From the NCBI GenBank assembly GCA_001464385.1, contig LNFB01000159.1:1-63462 (forward strand): a DNA stretch of 63,462 nucleotides, read 5' to 3'. Below the pieces are notes generated by a model that ran no database searches, was not told the DNA's origin, and saw only the letters and a program-made list of their open reading frames with translations. Numbering within the stretch: the stretch's first letter is position 1; each line of letters opens with the position of its first letter. Below are positions 47,480-58,264 of this stretch, piece by piece. The stretch is from Deltaproteobacteria bacterium Ga0077550. GTDB lineage: Bacteria > Myxococcota_A > Polyangia > Nannocystales > Nannocystaceae. The position numbers and the translations under genes were made by a program.

Positions 47480-50400
47480 CTACTCCTCCAGCGCCGCGAG
47501 CTCCCGGCCGAGCTCCGGATGCCCCGCATCCTCCTCGAGCCCGCGCCGCAGCATCGCCTTCGCCTTCGGCTTCTCCTCGAGCATCACGTGCGCCCGCGCG
47601 AGCCCGATGTAGATGTCGCCGCGCCGCAGCAACCCGGACTGATCCGCGTTCTGCAGCAGCATCGTGCGGTAGATCTTCAGCGCCTCGCGCCACTGCAGAT
47701 CGCTCTCGTACAGCACGCCGAGCGTCATCAACGTCTCGACGTTCGTCGTGTCGACGCGGTAGGCCTCCTGGAGGAACTCGCGCGCGCGCTCGCGGTTCTC
47801 GCGGCGTAGCGAGATCTGGGCGAGCCGGGTCAGGTACGCGGCGAGCACCTTGCTGCGCTTGCCCCGACGGCCGACCTCGACCAGCCAATTGTACATGCCC
47901 TCGGCCTCGTCGTAGCGCTCGGCCGCGAACAGCGAGTTCGCGATCCGCCGGTTGATCTCCGGGTCGTCCTGGACCTCTTGATAGATCGGCGCCAACGCCC
48001 GCAGCGCCGCCTCGGGCTCGCCGAGCCGCTCGAGCACGAGGTCGACCCGCTCGAGCACCAGGGCCCTGCGCGCCGCCGGATCGCGCTGCTGCTTCTCGAG
48101 CGCCTCGAGCAGGCTCGCGACCGCGTCCCACCGCTCCTGCTTGCGCGACAGCGCGAGCAGCTCGGCACCGGCCGCCTCGTTGCTCGGGTCGAGGGCGAAG
48201 GCCAGCTCGAGGTGCTTGCGCCGCAGCTCGAGGTCCGCGCCGGCGAGCCGCGCCAGGCGCAGGTGCAGCTGCGCCCCCGCAGGCCCCTGGGGCTGCAGCT
48301 CGACCGCCTGCTGCAGCTTGATCCGCATCGCCCCCTCGTCGCCGCGCGCCTCGTAGACCGCCGCCAGCGCGAGGATCGCCGGGATGTACCCGGGCTCGAG
48401 ATCCAGCAGCTCGTCGAGGATCTGCTGGGCGCGCTCCGAGTCGTCGAGCCGCTCCGCGAGCAGCTCGGCCAGCGTCGACGACGTCTGCCGGTACCCGTCG
48501 ACGTTGCCCCCCTGTCGGAGCCGCTCGCGCCGCTCCTCGAGGAGCTGCGCGAGATCGACGAAGCTCTCCTCGCGCCGCAGCAGCCGCTCGAGCCCCGCGT
48601 CGGCGGTGGCGTGCCCGGGCTGCTCGACGAGGATCTGCCGCAGCCGCGCGATCGCGTCGATCGGATCGTTGAGCCGCTCCTCCGACACGCGCGCGAGCTG
48701 CTCGAGCACGTCGACGCGCTCGCCGCCGTCGCAGACCTCGAGCTTGCGCTCGAGGTTCTCGCGCACGTCGTCCCAGCGCTCGAGCCGCTGCAGCAGCGTG
48801 TCCAGCTCCTCGATCGCCTCGCGATCGCTGGGGTCGTCGGCAATCGCGTCGTTGAGCACCGCGACCGCGTCGTCGGGGCGGTCGAGCTGCTCGACCCACA
48901 CCCGCGCGAGCTTGCGACGCAGCGACTGCCGCTCGGCCGCGTCGGACGTGAGCATGATGCGCCGCCCCATCGCGTCGACCAGGCGCGCCTGGTCGCCCTG
49001 GGCCGCGAGCAAGGCGAGCATTCGCTGCCATCCCGGGCCGTTGTCCTCATCGGCCTCGAGCAGGCGCTGCAGGGCCTCGAGCGCGGCCGCGGGGTCACGC
49101 AGCTGGTGCTCGGCCAGGCCCGCAGCCTCGGCCCACAGGGCCGCCTGCCGCGTCGGGTCGGGCTCGTGCTCCGCGGCGCGGACGATCGACCGGTACTGAT
49201 CCGGTGCATGCCCGCTCGCGCGGGCCGCCGCGACCGCGAGCTCGATGGCCTCGGCGCGATCGGGCTCGGCCGCGATCGCGGCCTCGAGCAATCCGAGTGC
49301 GACGTCCGGCTGCCCCAACGTGCGCAGGTACAGCGTCGCGGTGGGCACGGCGAGGGCGACGGGGAGCTGCCCCCGGTCCTTGCCGGCCTCGATCGCCCGG
49401 CGCAGCACATCCCCCACCTCGGGCCCGAGCGGACCGGTCGCGTGGGCGAACACCCGCTCGGCGACCATCGGCGACTCCGGGTCCATCGCGAGCAGCTCGC
49501 CCCACGCCCGCAGCGCGAGCTCCGGTCGGCCGCCGCTACCCTCGTAGAGCCCCGCGAGCTGCTCGAGCAGACGCGCCCGCTCGGCGCCCGTCGCGTTGCG
49601 CAGGCGCGCCTCGACCACGCGGGTCGAGCCGGCGTGATCGTCCTGCGACTGGTACGCCGACGCCAGCGCGTCGAGCAGCGCCGGCGAGGCGTCCGTCCCG
49701 TCGCCGAACAGCCCCTCGAGGCCGCGCAGGGCCGCGGGCGCCCGCGTCATCTCGAACGCGTCGTGGAACGACTCGAGCGCGCCGTCCCGATCGCCGGTCT
49801 GGATCTGCAACTCGCCCAGGCGCACCAGGGCATCGGCGCGATCGGCATCGTGCGTGCCGAGCCGCGTCAGCTCGCGCAGCGCGTGGGCGACCGCCGCGTT
49901 GTTGCCGGCGCTGCGACCGAGCCGCTCGACCCGCGCGCACATCTCGATCGTGCCCAACCCATCATCGAGCAGCGGCTCGAGGATCTCGAGGGCGCGCTGG
50001 GGCTCGCCGAGGATCTCCTCGCACAGGTGCGCGGCGTAGGTCGCCAGGGCCACGCGCGCCGCCGGCTCGCGCTCGATCTCGGCAGACTTCGATCGCAGCG
50101 ACTCGGCGTGCTCGGCCCCGCGGCCGAGCTGCACGGCGAGGCGCCCGCCCTGCTCGAGCACCGACGGCAACGACGCGTCGTCCGAGACGTCGATGAGCGA
50201 GATCCAGGCCGCGAGCGCCCCCTCGGGCTGCTCGAGCCGCTCGAGCCGCAGCTTCGCGAGCATGCGCAGCGCGACCTGTCGTGCGGCGGGATCGTGGGAG
50301 AAGGCGACGCGCGCCTCCCAGACCTCGGCCAGCTCGCGCCAGCGTCCGGCGGCCTCGAGCCGGTCGAGCACGAGGGCCGACGCGGCCTCGTGGCTGCCCT

Positions 50401-53400
50401 CGTCCTTCGCCAGCGCGGTGACGTCCGCGAGCGCGCCGGTCGACGCCGGCAGCCACTGGAACACCTTCTCGTAGGCGCCCAGCGCCGCGGGCACGTCGCC
50501 GAGGACGCCGGCCTGCAGCCTCGCGATCTCGAGCCACAGCCCCGCCCGCTCGGCGTCGCTGCGCGCCAGGTCGGCGCGGCGCTCGAGCACCTGCGCGGCC
50601 TCACCCTGCCGCGACTGCGCGAGCAGGGCGTCGGTGAGCTGCACCAGCGCCTCACCGTCCTCGCCGGCCTCGGCGAGCAGCGCGTGCAGCACGTCGATCT
50701 CGGCCGAGCGATCGTCGGCGGCGCGGTGCAGCGCGGCGAGCCGCAGCCGCAGCGCCCGACGATCGACGCCCGGATCGCTGGCCTCGATCTGCCGCTCGAC
50801 GATGTCGATGAGCTCGGGCCGGGCGCCGCGGCGCTCGTAGGCCCGCGCGAGCCGGGCGAGGGCCTCGGCATCGGCGGGCTCGAGCTCGAGCACCTCGCGC
50901 CACGTCGCCTCCGCGTCGTCCGCACGCTCGAGCGCGTCGTCGTGCAGGATCGCGAGCCGCCGCAGCAGGCCGAGCCGCTCGCGATCGTCGACGGTGAGCA
51001 CCGCCCGGCGACGCAGCACCTCGGCGAGGGCCGCATGATCGTCGCCGCGCAGCAGCGCCGCATCGAGGGCGGCCAGCGCGTCGGCGCGCTCCGGATCGAG
51101 CTCGAGGGCCGCCCGCAGGTGATCGCCCGCCGCCGCGAAGTCGCCGGCCGCGTGCCGCAGGCGTGCGGCCCACACCAGCAGGTCGACCCGGCGATCGCGA
51201 TCCGTCGCCAAGCCCTCGGCTGCGGCCGCGGCCACCAGTGCATCGGCCAGCTCCCGCTCGAGCTGCAGCACGCCCGCCATCCGCGTCGCGAGCTCGTCGA
51301 GCCGCGCCAGCGCGGCCTCGGGACCGGGCTCGGCGAGGGCCCGCAGTAGCGCCTCGAACCCCGCGCCCGCGGTGTCCTGCGCGCGGCTCTGCAGCGTCGC
51401 GATCTCGAAGTACAGATCGTGGCGCGCCTGCGGGTCGGTGGTGTGCGCGAGCTGCCACTCGTCGATCTCGACCAGGCGCCGCGAGTTGCTCGCGCGCTCG
51501 TAGATCGGCCGCAGCAGCCCCAGCACCCGCGGCCGCATCGCGCTCTTGCCCTGGGCGATGCGCTCGAGCATCGCGACCGCGTCGCGCTCGTCGGGCGCGT
51601 CGGCGAGGACGTTCTCCAGCGTATCGACCGCCCCGTCGTCGTCGCGCAGCGGCCCCTCCTGCAGCTCCGCGATCCGCAGGGCGACGCGGTGGCGGTCCTC
51701 CTCGTGGGGCGTCCGCGCGATGCGATCGCGCAGCGCATCGAGGAGCTCGGCGTGGCGACCGGTGTCGCCGAGGATCTGCTCGTACCGCGAGCGGGCGATC
51801 TCGTGGTCGGGCCGGATCTCGAGGATGCGCTGGTAGGCCCGCGCCGCCTCGGCCGGATCGTCGAGCAGCTCCTGGGCCAGCGTCGCGAGCTTGCGCAGCA
51901 GCTCGATCTGCCGATCCTCGCTGGGGTTGCGATCGACCTCGGCCCAGTAGGCGCGCGCCAGATCGGCCCACGCCTCGCCCTGCGTCAGGGCGACCTCGAG
52001 CTGGGCGAAGAAGTTGCCCTGCTCGGGACGGGTCGCCAGCAGCCGCTGATACAGCGGCACGGCGCGCATCGGCCGTCGCAGCGTCCCGGCCCACAGCTCG
52101 GCGGCGTCGCGGATGATGGCGAAGATCTCGTCGCTGTCGTCGTCGGCCGCGTCCTCGGTGACGTACGTCGTGAGCAGCTCGGCGTAGCGCTCGGTCGCGT
52201 CGAGCACCCCCGCGAGCCGTGAGAGCTGATCGCGGACGTAGCGGTTGCTCGGTTGCTCGCGGAACAGCCGCGTGTAGCTGTCGAAGGCGCGGTCGAGGTC
52301 CTCGAGCTGCTCCTCCTCGATCTGCGCGATGCGCAGGAGGATCTTGCCGCGCGCGGTGTCGTCGGCGGCGTCGGCCAAACGGATCTCCTGGATCTGGATC
52401 AGGCGCGGCCAGTCGCCGACGGAGGCGAACACCGGCTCGAGCAGCTCGGCCACGCGGCCGCGCATGCTCGGGTCGGCGAGGTAGCGCCCCAGCGCCTCGG
52501 TGGCGACCGCGTGATCCGGATCGAGGCGCAGCGCCGTCGACAGGTGGCGGATGCCGGCCTCGGCGTCGTCGAGCTTCTCGCCGAGCAGGTGGCCGAGGCG
52601 CAGGTGGGTGTCGACCGCCGCACGACCGGACTGACCCGCGAGCTTGCGGCCGAGGTAGACCGCCAGCTCGCGCCAGCGACCGGTCGCCTCGTACAGCGGC
52701 TCGAGGGCGGACTGCACCTCGGCGCGCGCGATGCCCTCGGACGACAGCCGCTCGTAGAGCCGGATCGCGTCCTCGGGGCGCTCGAGCTGCCGCCGCATGA
52801 GGTCGGCGGCGCGCATGAGGTAGGCGTCGCGCAGCGTCGCGTCGGTGGTCCGATCGGCGCGCGCGGCCAGCAGGTTGGCGAGCGCCTCGTGCTCGCCCTG
52901 TTGCAGGTAGATCCGCTCGAGCGCGTCGGCGGCCTCGACGTCGCCGGGCGCCAGCGCCAGCACGCGCTCGTAGGCCGAGCGGGCGTCGTCGAGGCGCCCC
53001 AGGCGATCGAGCGCGACCTGGCCCATCGACCGCAGCACCCGCTGCTGCAGCTCCGACTCGAGGATGTGATCGACGGTGGCCGAGTAGGCCGCCAGGAGCC
53101 CCTCGGCGCGATCGGACTCGGCGCCGAGCGCCTCGACCTTGGCGAGGATCTCGGCGAGCTCCGGCTGGTCGGCGGCCTCGGTCATCGCCTCGCACAACAC
53201 CCCGAACGCGCGGTCGGGATCGCCGATCCGCTCCTGTTGCGTCTTCGCCACCCGCATGAGCGCGGCGAGCCGACGCCGGCCCGACGGCTGCTTGCGCGCC
53301 TGCAGCTCCTCGAGCGCCACCAGCTCGGGCCAGTTCTGCTCGGCCTCGTACAGCGGCATCAGGATCCGGATCGCCCGCTCGCGGGTGTCGTCGCCCTCGA

Positions 53401-56400
53401 CGTAGCGACCGACCTCGGCCCGCGCGCCCGCGTGCGTCGGCGACAGGTCGAGCACGCGCTTCAGCAGATCGAGCGCATCGTAGCCGCGGCCGAGCCGACG
53501 ACCGACGACGTTGGCGGTGCGCGCGAGCAGCTCGACGCGCACCGGATCGCTGTCGGCCAGGGCGACGAGGCGGCGCAGGCCGTCGTCGACGTCGGCCCAG
53601 CGCTCGAGCTTCTCGTTGATCGCGACCAGGGCCCCGAGCGCGACGATGGTGTCCTCGCGCCCGGCCTTCACGTCGAGGATCGACTGGAACGCCGACAGCG
53701 CGCGCTGCAGATCGCCGAGCTGGTCCCGCTGGATCTCGCCGATCTGGCGGTAGATCGTCGCGCGCACCCGCGGATCCGCGGTGACGCCGATGCGGTGCTC
53801 GAGCACGTCGCACAGCCGCTCCCACTCCTGCTCCTCGAGGAACAGCCGCTCGAGCGCGTCCAGGGCGGTGAGGTTGCCGGGCACGAGGTCGAGGACCTCG
53901 CTGTAGGTCATCGCCGCGCCGACGCGATCGCCGAGCTGCTCCTGGATCTCCGCGATCTCGAGGCGGATGCGGACACCCGCGTCGTCGGAGCTGACGAAGC
54001 GCAAGAGGGCCCGCTTGGCCTCGACGAGCGCAGGCCCGTCGCCCGACTCGAGGTGCAGGCGGCACAGGGCCTCGACGCAGCGCTGCGCGAGCGCGACGTC
54101 GGGCGGATCGAGCGCGAGCAGATCGGACCAGGCCTTCCGCGCGGCGTCGGGGTCGCGGAGCTTGCCGTCCTGCAGCTCGGCGATCCGCCGCAGCAGGCCG
54201 ATGCGCAGCGAGGTGTCGGTGCCGACCTGGTCGAGCGCGTCGCGCCAGGTGGTGACGAGATCGGCATAGGCGCCGAGCTCGAGCCCGAGGCGCTCGACCT
54301 CGTTGCGCGTGTCGGCCCGCCGGGCGTCCATCGCGTAGGCCTCGCGGGCCGTGGCGAAGGCGCCGTTGCGATCGCCCATGTCGATCTCGAGCAGGCGCAC
54401 GACCTCGAGCAGGTGCGTGATCGCCTGGTCGATCGAGCCTTGGTTCTCGGCCTGCTCGCGGCGGATCGACAGCACGCGGATGCGCCCCGCGTGGTCGCCC
54501 GACCGGATGTAGACCGGCTCGAGCATCGCCGCGGCGGCGAGCTGGACCTCGGACACCCCGAGCAGCTCCTCGAGCAGGGCCCGCGCCGACGCATTGTCGG
54601 GATCCTCGCCGAGCACCTGGCCGAGCAGATCGGTGGCCCCGTACGCGTCGCCGAGCTCCTGCATGCGGAGCGTCGCGCGACGGACGGTGAGGCCGCGTGC
54701 GCGCGCCGGATCGCGCTCGAGCTCGGCCCAGCGACCGAGCGCCTCCTCGAGCTTGGCCAGCTCGCTGCGGGTCTGCCCGCGCTCGTACATCTCGACGAGC
54801 AGCTCGAGCGTCGGCAGATCGTCCGGGATCAGGTCGAGCAGCTCCTCCGCGGTCGCGATCGCGGTGGCGCGATCGTCGAGCTCGGTGCGCGAGAGCTCGA
54901 TGATCCGCGAGAGCAGCTGCTTCTGCTCGCGCTGGTTGAAGGTCACGTCGGCGCGGCGGCGGTACAGGTCGCGCAGCGCCCCGTGGCCCTCGCGCGCCCG
55001 CAGCAGGGCCTCCAGGGCCTCGTACGCGCCCTGGTGGGTCTCGTCGGCGCCGAGCACCTCGAGGTACGCGGCCTCGGCCTCGGCCGGGCGGCCCAGGCGA
55101 TCGCGCAGCAGCGCGCCGTGCTCGAGCAACAGATCGCGGCGCAGCGCGGCGCGCTCGCGGCCCAGGGTGCGGCCCTCGGCCGCCGCGGCGGCGACCTCGT
55201 CGGCGAGCCCGCGCAGCACGTCGGCGTAGGCCGCGGCGACGTCCTGCGGGCGGCCGAGGTCGTTGCCGAGCCGGGCCAACAGCTGCCGCGCCTCCCACTG
55301 CTGCGGATCGAGGCGGAACAGCTCGCCGCGGATGCGCAGCGCGTCGACGCGGCGCTCGGGCATCTGCTCGTAGATCGCCGCGAGCTGCTCGAGCAGGCCC
55401 GAGCGCGTCGCCGGATCCTCCTCGGCGGCGACGATGACCTCCATCGCCTCGGCCTCCTTCGCCCGGTCTTCGACACGGCGATAGAACGGCAGGAGCCCGC
55501 GCATGATCGGCAGCGCGCTGCTCGGATCGGCGGCCCGCAGCGCCTCCAAGGCCGCGACGGCGCGGCGGTGATCGGGCTCGAGCTCGAGCACCGCGAGGAA
55601 GCCCGCGGTCGCCTGGGCCGGATCGGCCAGCCGCGCGCCGCGGATCTCCGCGAGCTCGAACACCAGCGGCACGCGTCGCGCAGCGGTGCTCTCGCGGGCG
55701 AGCTTGCGCTCGAGCACGTCGGCGAGATCGGCCCAGTTGCCGCGGTTGCGATGGATCCGCGCCAGCGCATCGAGGGCGCCCGGCTCGTCGGACGCCAGCG
55801 CCAGGATCGCGGTGTGGGTCGCCACGGCCGCGTCGAGATCGCCGAGCTGCTCCTCTTGGAGCCGCGCCAGCGCGCGCAGGGTGCCGAGGCGCGCGGCGTC
55901 GTCCTGCTCGACCTCGAGCCGCCGCCGGAACACGTCGGCCAGATCATCCCAGCGCCGCGTCGAGGTGTAGATGCCCTCGAGCGCCGACATGGCCGCGGCG
56001 TTGTTCGGATCGAGCGTGATGATCCGTCGGTAGTAGCGCTGCGCGTCGTCGGGCTTCGACAGCTTGTCGCGCGCGACCGCGGCGAGCTTGTCGAGCAGCA
56101 CGAGGCGCTCGTCGTCGGCGACCGCGGGCGCGGCGATGCGCTCCTCGAACATGCGACTCAGCTCGTCCCAGCCGTCGGCGCGCTCAGCCGCGCGCTCGAG
56201 GCTCTCGCGCAGGGCGACCGCCGTCGGCCGCAGCCGGTACGCCTCGGCGGCCCACTGCATCGTCAGCGCCGGCGAGGCCAGCTTCTCGTCGGCGACGGCG
56301 CGCAGGGCCTCGATGATCTCGAGCCGCGCGTCGTCGTCGGTGGCCGCGCGCAGCAGGACCTCGAGGGTCCCGAGCAGGCGCGCCCAGTTGCGCTGCTCGC

Positions 56401-58138
56401 GGTAGATCGGCACCAGCTCGCGGGCGACCTCGATGTTGTCGGGCTGGATCGCGAGCGTGCGCTCGAGGGCCCGCAGCGCCCGCTCGGGCTGCCCGAGCGC
56501 GTCGCGGCACAGCGCGGCGACGCGGCGGTACAGCACCACGCGCGCCTCGGTGTCGGCGAGCCGGTCGGCGGCGCTCTGCAACACCTCGACGACATCGGCC
56601 AGCCGCCCCTGCGAGGCGAACAGCGCCTGCAGATCGTCCCAGCGCCCCTCGGTGACGTAGGCGTCGCGGAGCCGTCGGATCGCGCGCTCGTGCCCGGGCT
56701 GCAGGCGCAGCAGTTCGGCCCACACCGTGATCGCGTCGGCGCGGCTCTGCAGTCGATCGGAATAGAGGTTGCCGAGCGTGACGAGCAGCGCGCCGACGCT
56801 CGAGGCGTCCGCGCGGGCGATCTGGCGGTGGAGGATCTCGGCGGCGTCGGCCCACCGGCTCTCGCGCTCGTACAGGCGCAGTAGGCCCGTCAGCGCCGAC
56901 GGGTGATCGTCGTGGTGGGCGAGCACCTCGTTGTACGCGACGATGGCCTCGCGGCGATCGCCGAGGCGCTCCTCGGCGAGGCTCGCCAGCTCGAGCCGCA
57001 GCGCGAGGGCAGCGTCGCCCTCGAGCTCGGCGAGCTCCTGGCGGCGCAGCGCGATCAGGGCGCGGAAGTCCCGGCGCTGCTCGTGGATCTTCGCCAGCAG
57101 CGCGCGGGTCGGCACGTCGCGGGGCGCCAGCTCGAGGACCGCCTGCAGCGGCTCGAGGGCGCGCTGCGGGTTGCCGAGCTGCTCGAGCCAGATCTCGGCC
57201 ACGCGGCGCAGCAGCTCGATCTGCCGCGGCTGGTCGCCGGCCTCCTTGGCGGCGGCGATGCGGCGGCCGAACACGCCGAGCAGATCGTTGGTGCGGCCGG
57301 CCTTCGCGTAGGTGTCGGCGAGCGCCTCGAGGCTGGCCTCGTGCCACGGATCGACGTCGAGGATCCGCTGCAACGTCGCCAGCGCCATCGTGTCGAGCTT
57401 GAGCTTGTCGCGGTACAGGCCCGCGACCTCGAGCAGCTTCTCGATGCGCTGCGACGCCGCCTGCGGGCCGTCGCCGAGCCGCTCGATCTCGTCCTTCTGC
57501 AGCTCGACCAGCGCGGTCCACTTGCCGGCGGCGCGATACAGCCGCTCGAGTGCCGCGGAGGCCCGCGGGTCGTAGCCGTCCTCGCGGATCACCGAGCGCC
57601 AGGTCTCGATCGCACGGTCGGCGCCGCCGGCTTGGGACTCGGCGAGCGTCGCGACCTCCTCGGCCAACGCGAAGCGCAGGTCGGAGTCCCGCGTGGCGCG
57701 ACGGGCCTGGATCAGCACCTGCACGAGCTGCGCGGCGCCGGCCTCGCCCGCGAACAGCTCGCGGTAGTAGCGGAGCACCTCGGGGTGGGACGCATCGGTG
57801 CGGCGGACTCGGCGGAAGTACGGCTCCGCGAGGCTCGCCTGCCCCGACAGCCGCCACAGCGCGACCCCGGCGACCAGCGCGACCTCGTTGCCCGCGTCCT
57901 CGCGCGGGGCCCGGGCGGCGATCGCCTTGGCGGTGTCGATGACCTCCGCGGACGCGACGCCGTCGAGCAGCATGCGGCCGAGCAGGCGCGCCGCGGCCTC
58001 GCCCGAGGCCGGCTCGTCCTTCGCCTGCAATCGGGCCGTCGGGAGATCGATCCCTTCGCATGCCACCGCGAGCGCCTGCTGCGTGGTGGAGTCGTCGACA
58101 CGGAGATGATCGAGCAAAGCGGTGCGCGCGTCGGCCAT
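47480..58138 (-). CDS. Giant tetratricopeptide-repeat protein, 3552 residues
   Basis: A single uninterrupted reading frame of 10.7 kb with no signal peptide or TM helix, so a cytoplasmic alpha-solenoid. It is built almost wholly of helical pairs in a period of about 72-75 residues, each holding a TPR-like unit of the form DDAQRYYRRIITLDPNNAAA followed by a second pair of the form RRWDDLADVFRRRLE. By that period there are roughly 45-48 double units. Bias is to Ala, Leu, Arg, Glu and Asp. ATG 58138 has GAGG 14 nt upstream. In Myxococcus the gliding-motility protein GltI/AgmK is also a giant TPR protein, but no other glt genes are adjacent, so that link is only an analogy. Confidence 0.92.
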   Translation of the reverse strand: MADARTALLDHLRVDDSTTQQALAVACEGIDLPTARLQAKDEPASGEAAARLLGRMLLDGVASAEVIDTAKAIAARAPREDAGNEVALVAGVALWRLSGQASLAEPYFRRVRRTDASHPEVLRYYRELFAGEAGAAQLVQVLIQARRATRDSDLRFALAEEVATLAESQAGGADRAIETWRSVIREDGYDPRASAALERLYRAAGKWTALVELQKDEIERLGDGPQAASQRIEKLLEVAGLYRDKLKLDTMALATLQRILDVDPWHEASLEALADTYAKAGRTNDLLGVFGRRIAAAKEAGDQPRQIELLRRVAEIWLEQLGNPQRALEPLQAVLELAPRDVPTRALLAKIHEQRRDFRALIALRRQELAELEGDAALALRLELASLAEERLGDRREAIVAYNEVLAHHDDHPSALTGLLRLYERESRWADAAEILHRQIARADASSVGALLVTLGNLYSDRLQSRADAITVWAELLRLQPGHERAIRRLRDAYVTEGRWDDLQALFASQGRLADVVEVLQSAADRLADTEARVVLYRRVAALCRDALGQPERALRALERTLAIQPDNIEVARELVPIYREQRNWARLLGTLEVLLRAATDDDARLEIIEALRAVADEKLASPALTMQWAAEAYRLRPTAVALRESLERAAERADGWDELSRMFEERIAAPAVADDERLVLLDKLAAVARDKLSKPDDAQRYYRRIITLDPNNAAAMSALEGIYTSTRRWDDLADVFRRRLEVEQDDAARLGTLRALARLQEEQLGDLDAAVATHTAILALASDEPGALDALARIHRNRGNWADLADVLERKLARESTAARRVPLVFELAEIRGARLADPAQATAGFLAVLELEPDHRRAVAALEALRAADPSSALPIMRGLLPFYRRVEDRAKEAEAMEVIVAAEEDPATRSGLLEQLAAIYEQMPERRVDALRIRGELFRLDPQQWEARQLLARLGNDLGRPQDVAAAYADVLRGLADEVAAAAAEGRTLGRERAALRRDLLLEHGALLRDRLGRPAEAEAAYLEVLGADETHQGAYEALEALLRAREGHGALRDLYRRRADVTFNQREQKQLLSRIIELSRTELDDRATAIATAEELLDLIPDDLPTLELLVEMYERGQTRSELAKLEEALGRWAELERDPARARGLTVRRATLRMQELGDAYGATDLLGQVLGEDPDNASARALLEELLGVSEVQLAAAAMLEPVYIRSGDHAGRIRVLSIRREQAENQGSIDQAITHLLEVVRLLEIDMGDRNGAFATAREAYAMDARRADTRNEVERLGLELGAYADLVTTWRDALDQVGTDTSLRIGLLRRIAELQDGKLRDPDAARKAWSDLLALDPPDVALAQRCVEALCRLHLESGDGPALVEAKRALLRFVSSDDAGVRIRLEIAEIQEQLGDRVGAAMTYSEVLDLVPGNLTALDALERLFLEEQEWERLCDVLEHRIGVTADPRVRATIYRQIGEIQRDQLGDLQRALSAFQSILDVKAGREDTIVALGALVAINEKLERWADVDDGLRRLVALADSDPVRVELLARTANVVGRRLGRGYDALDLLKRVLDLSPTHAGARAEVGRYVEGDDTRERAIRILMPLYEAEQNWPELVALEELQARKQPSGRRRLAALMRVAKTQQERIGDPDRAFGVLCEAMTEAADQPELAEILAKVEALGAESDRAEGLLAAYSATVDHILESELQQRVLRSMGQVALDRLGRLDDARSAYERVLALAPGDVEAADALERIYLQQGEHEALANLLAARADRTTDATLRDAYLMRAADLMRRQLERPEDAIRLYERLSSEGIARAEVQSALEPLYEATGRWRELAVYLGRKLAGQSGRAAVDTHLRLGHLLGEKLDDAEAGIRHLSTALRLDPDHAVATEALGRYLADPSMRGRVAELLEPVFASVGDWPRLIQIQEIRLADAADDTARGKILLRIAQIEEEQLEDLDRAFDSYTRLFREQPSNRYVRDQLSRLAGVLDATERYAELLTTYVTEDAADDDSDEIFAIIRDAAELWAGTLRRPMRAVPLYQRLLATRPEQGNFFAQLEVALTQGEAWADLARAYWAEVDRNPSEDRQIELLRKLATLAQELLDDPAEAARAYQRILEIRPDHEIARSRYEQILGDTGRHAELLDALRDRIARTPHEEDRHRVALRIAELQEGPLRDDDGAVDTLENVLADAPDERDAVAMLERIAQGKSAMRPRVLGLLRPIYERASNSRRLVEIDEWQLAHTTDPQARHDLYFEIATLQSRAQDTAGAGFEALLRALAEPGPEAALARLDELATRMAGVLQLERELADALVAAAAAEGLATDRDRRVDLLVWAARLRHAAGDFAAAGDHLRAALELDPERADALAALDAALLRGDDHAALAEVLRRRAVLTVDDRERLGLLRRLAILHDDALERADDAEATWREVLELEPADAEALARLARAYERRGARPELIDIVERQIEASDPGVDRRALRLRLAALHRAADDRSAEIDVLHALLAEAGEDGEALVQLTDALLAQSRQGEAAQVLERRADLARSDAERAGLWLEIARLQAGVLGDVPAALGAYEKVFQWLPASTGALADVTALAKDEGSHEAASALVLDRLEAAGRWRELAEVWEARVAFSHDPAARQVALRMLAKLRLERLEQPEGALAAWISLIDVSDDASLPSVLEQGGRLAVQLGRGAEHAESLRSKSAEIEREPAARVALATYAAHLCEEILGEPQRALEILEPLLDDGLGTIEMCARVERLGRSAGNNAAVAHALRELTRLGTHDADRADALVRLGELQIQTGDRDGALESFHDAFEMTRAPAALRGLEGLFGDGTDASPALLDALASAYQSQDDHAGSTRVVEARLRNATGAERARLLEQLAGLYEGSGGRPELALRAWGELLAMDPESPMVAERVFAHATGPLGPEVGDVLRRAIEAGKDRGQLPVALAVPTATLYLRTLGQPDVALGLLEAAIAAEPDRAEAIELAVAAARASGHAPDQYRSIVRAAEHEPDPTRQAALWAEAAGLAEHQLRDPAAALEALQRLLEADEDNGPGWQRMLALLAAQGDQARLVDAMGRRIMLTSDAAERQSLRRKLARVWVEQLDRPDDAVAVLNDAIADDPSDREAIEELDTLLQRLERWDDVRENLERKLEVCDGGERVDVLEQLARVSEERLNDPIDAIARLRQILVEQPGHATADAGLERLLRREESFVDLAQLLEERRERLRQGGNVDGYRQTSSTLAELLAERLDDSERAQQILDELLDLEPGYIPAILALAAVYEARGDEGAMRIKLQQAVELQPQGPAGAQLHLRLARLAGADLELRRKHLELAFALDPSNEAAGAELLALSRKQERWDAVASLLEALEKQQRDPAARRALVLERVDLVLERLGEPEAALRALAPIYQEVQDDPEINRRIANSLFAAERYDEAEGMYNWLVEVGRRGKRSKVLAAYLTRLAQISLRRENRERAREFLQEAYRVDTTNVETLMTLGVLYESDLQWREALKIYRTMLLQNADQSGLLRRGDIYIGLARAHVMLEEKPKAKAMLRRGLEEDAGHPELGRELAALEE

Positions 58139-58264
58139 GGGGTCGTCGATCCTCGGTGGCCACTGCCGTCGGTTGCCCGATCGGCCCGGCCGGGGTGGGT
58201 CGCAAGCGTAAAGGTCCGCACGGGCGCGTTCAACGGGCGGGCGTCGAACGCCGCCATCCCGTGC

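Noticed and set aside
47978..51349. Another long antisense frame (1123 codons) inside the giant TPR gene
   Set aside because: Same reasoning; the TPR frame shows coherent repeats over the full length.
50652..55298. A long minus-strand frame overlapping the giant TPR gene in another frame
   Set aside because: Arg/Ala/Gly/Pro-rich low-complexity sequence typical of out-of-frame reading of GC-rich genes.
52253..56884. A 1543-codon open frame antisense to the giant TPR gene
   Set aside because: Its composition (Arg, Leu, Val, Gly, Gln) is that of a complement of Leu/Glu/Ala-rich coding sequence, with no start context or domain.
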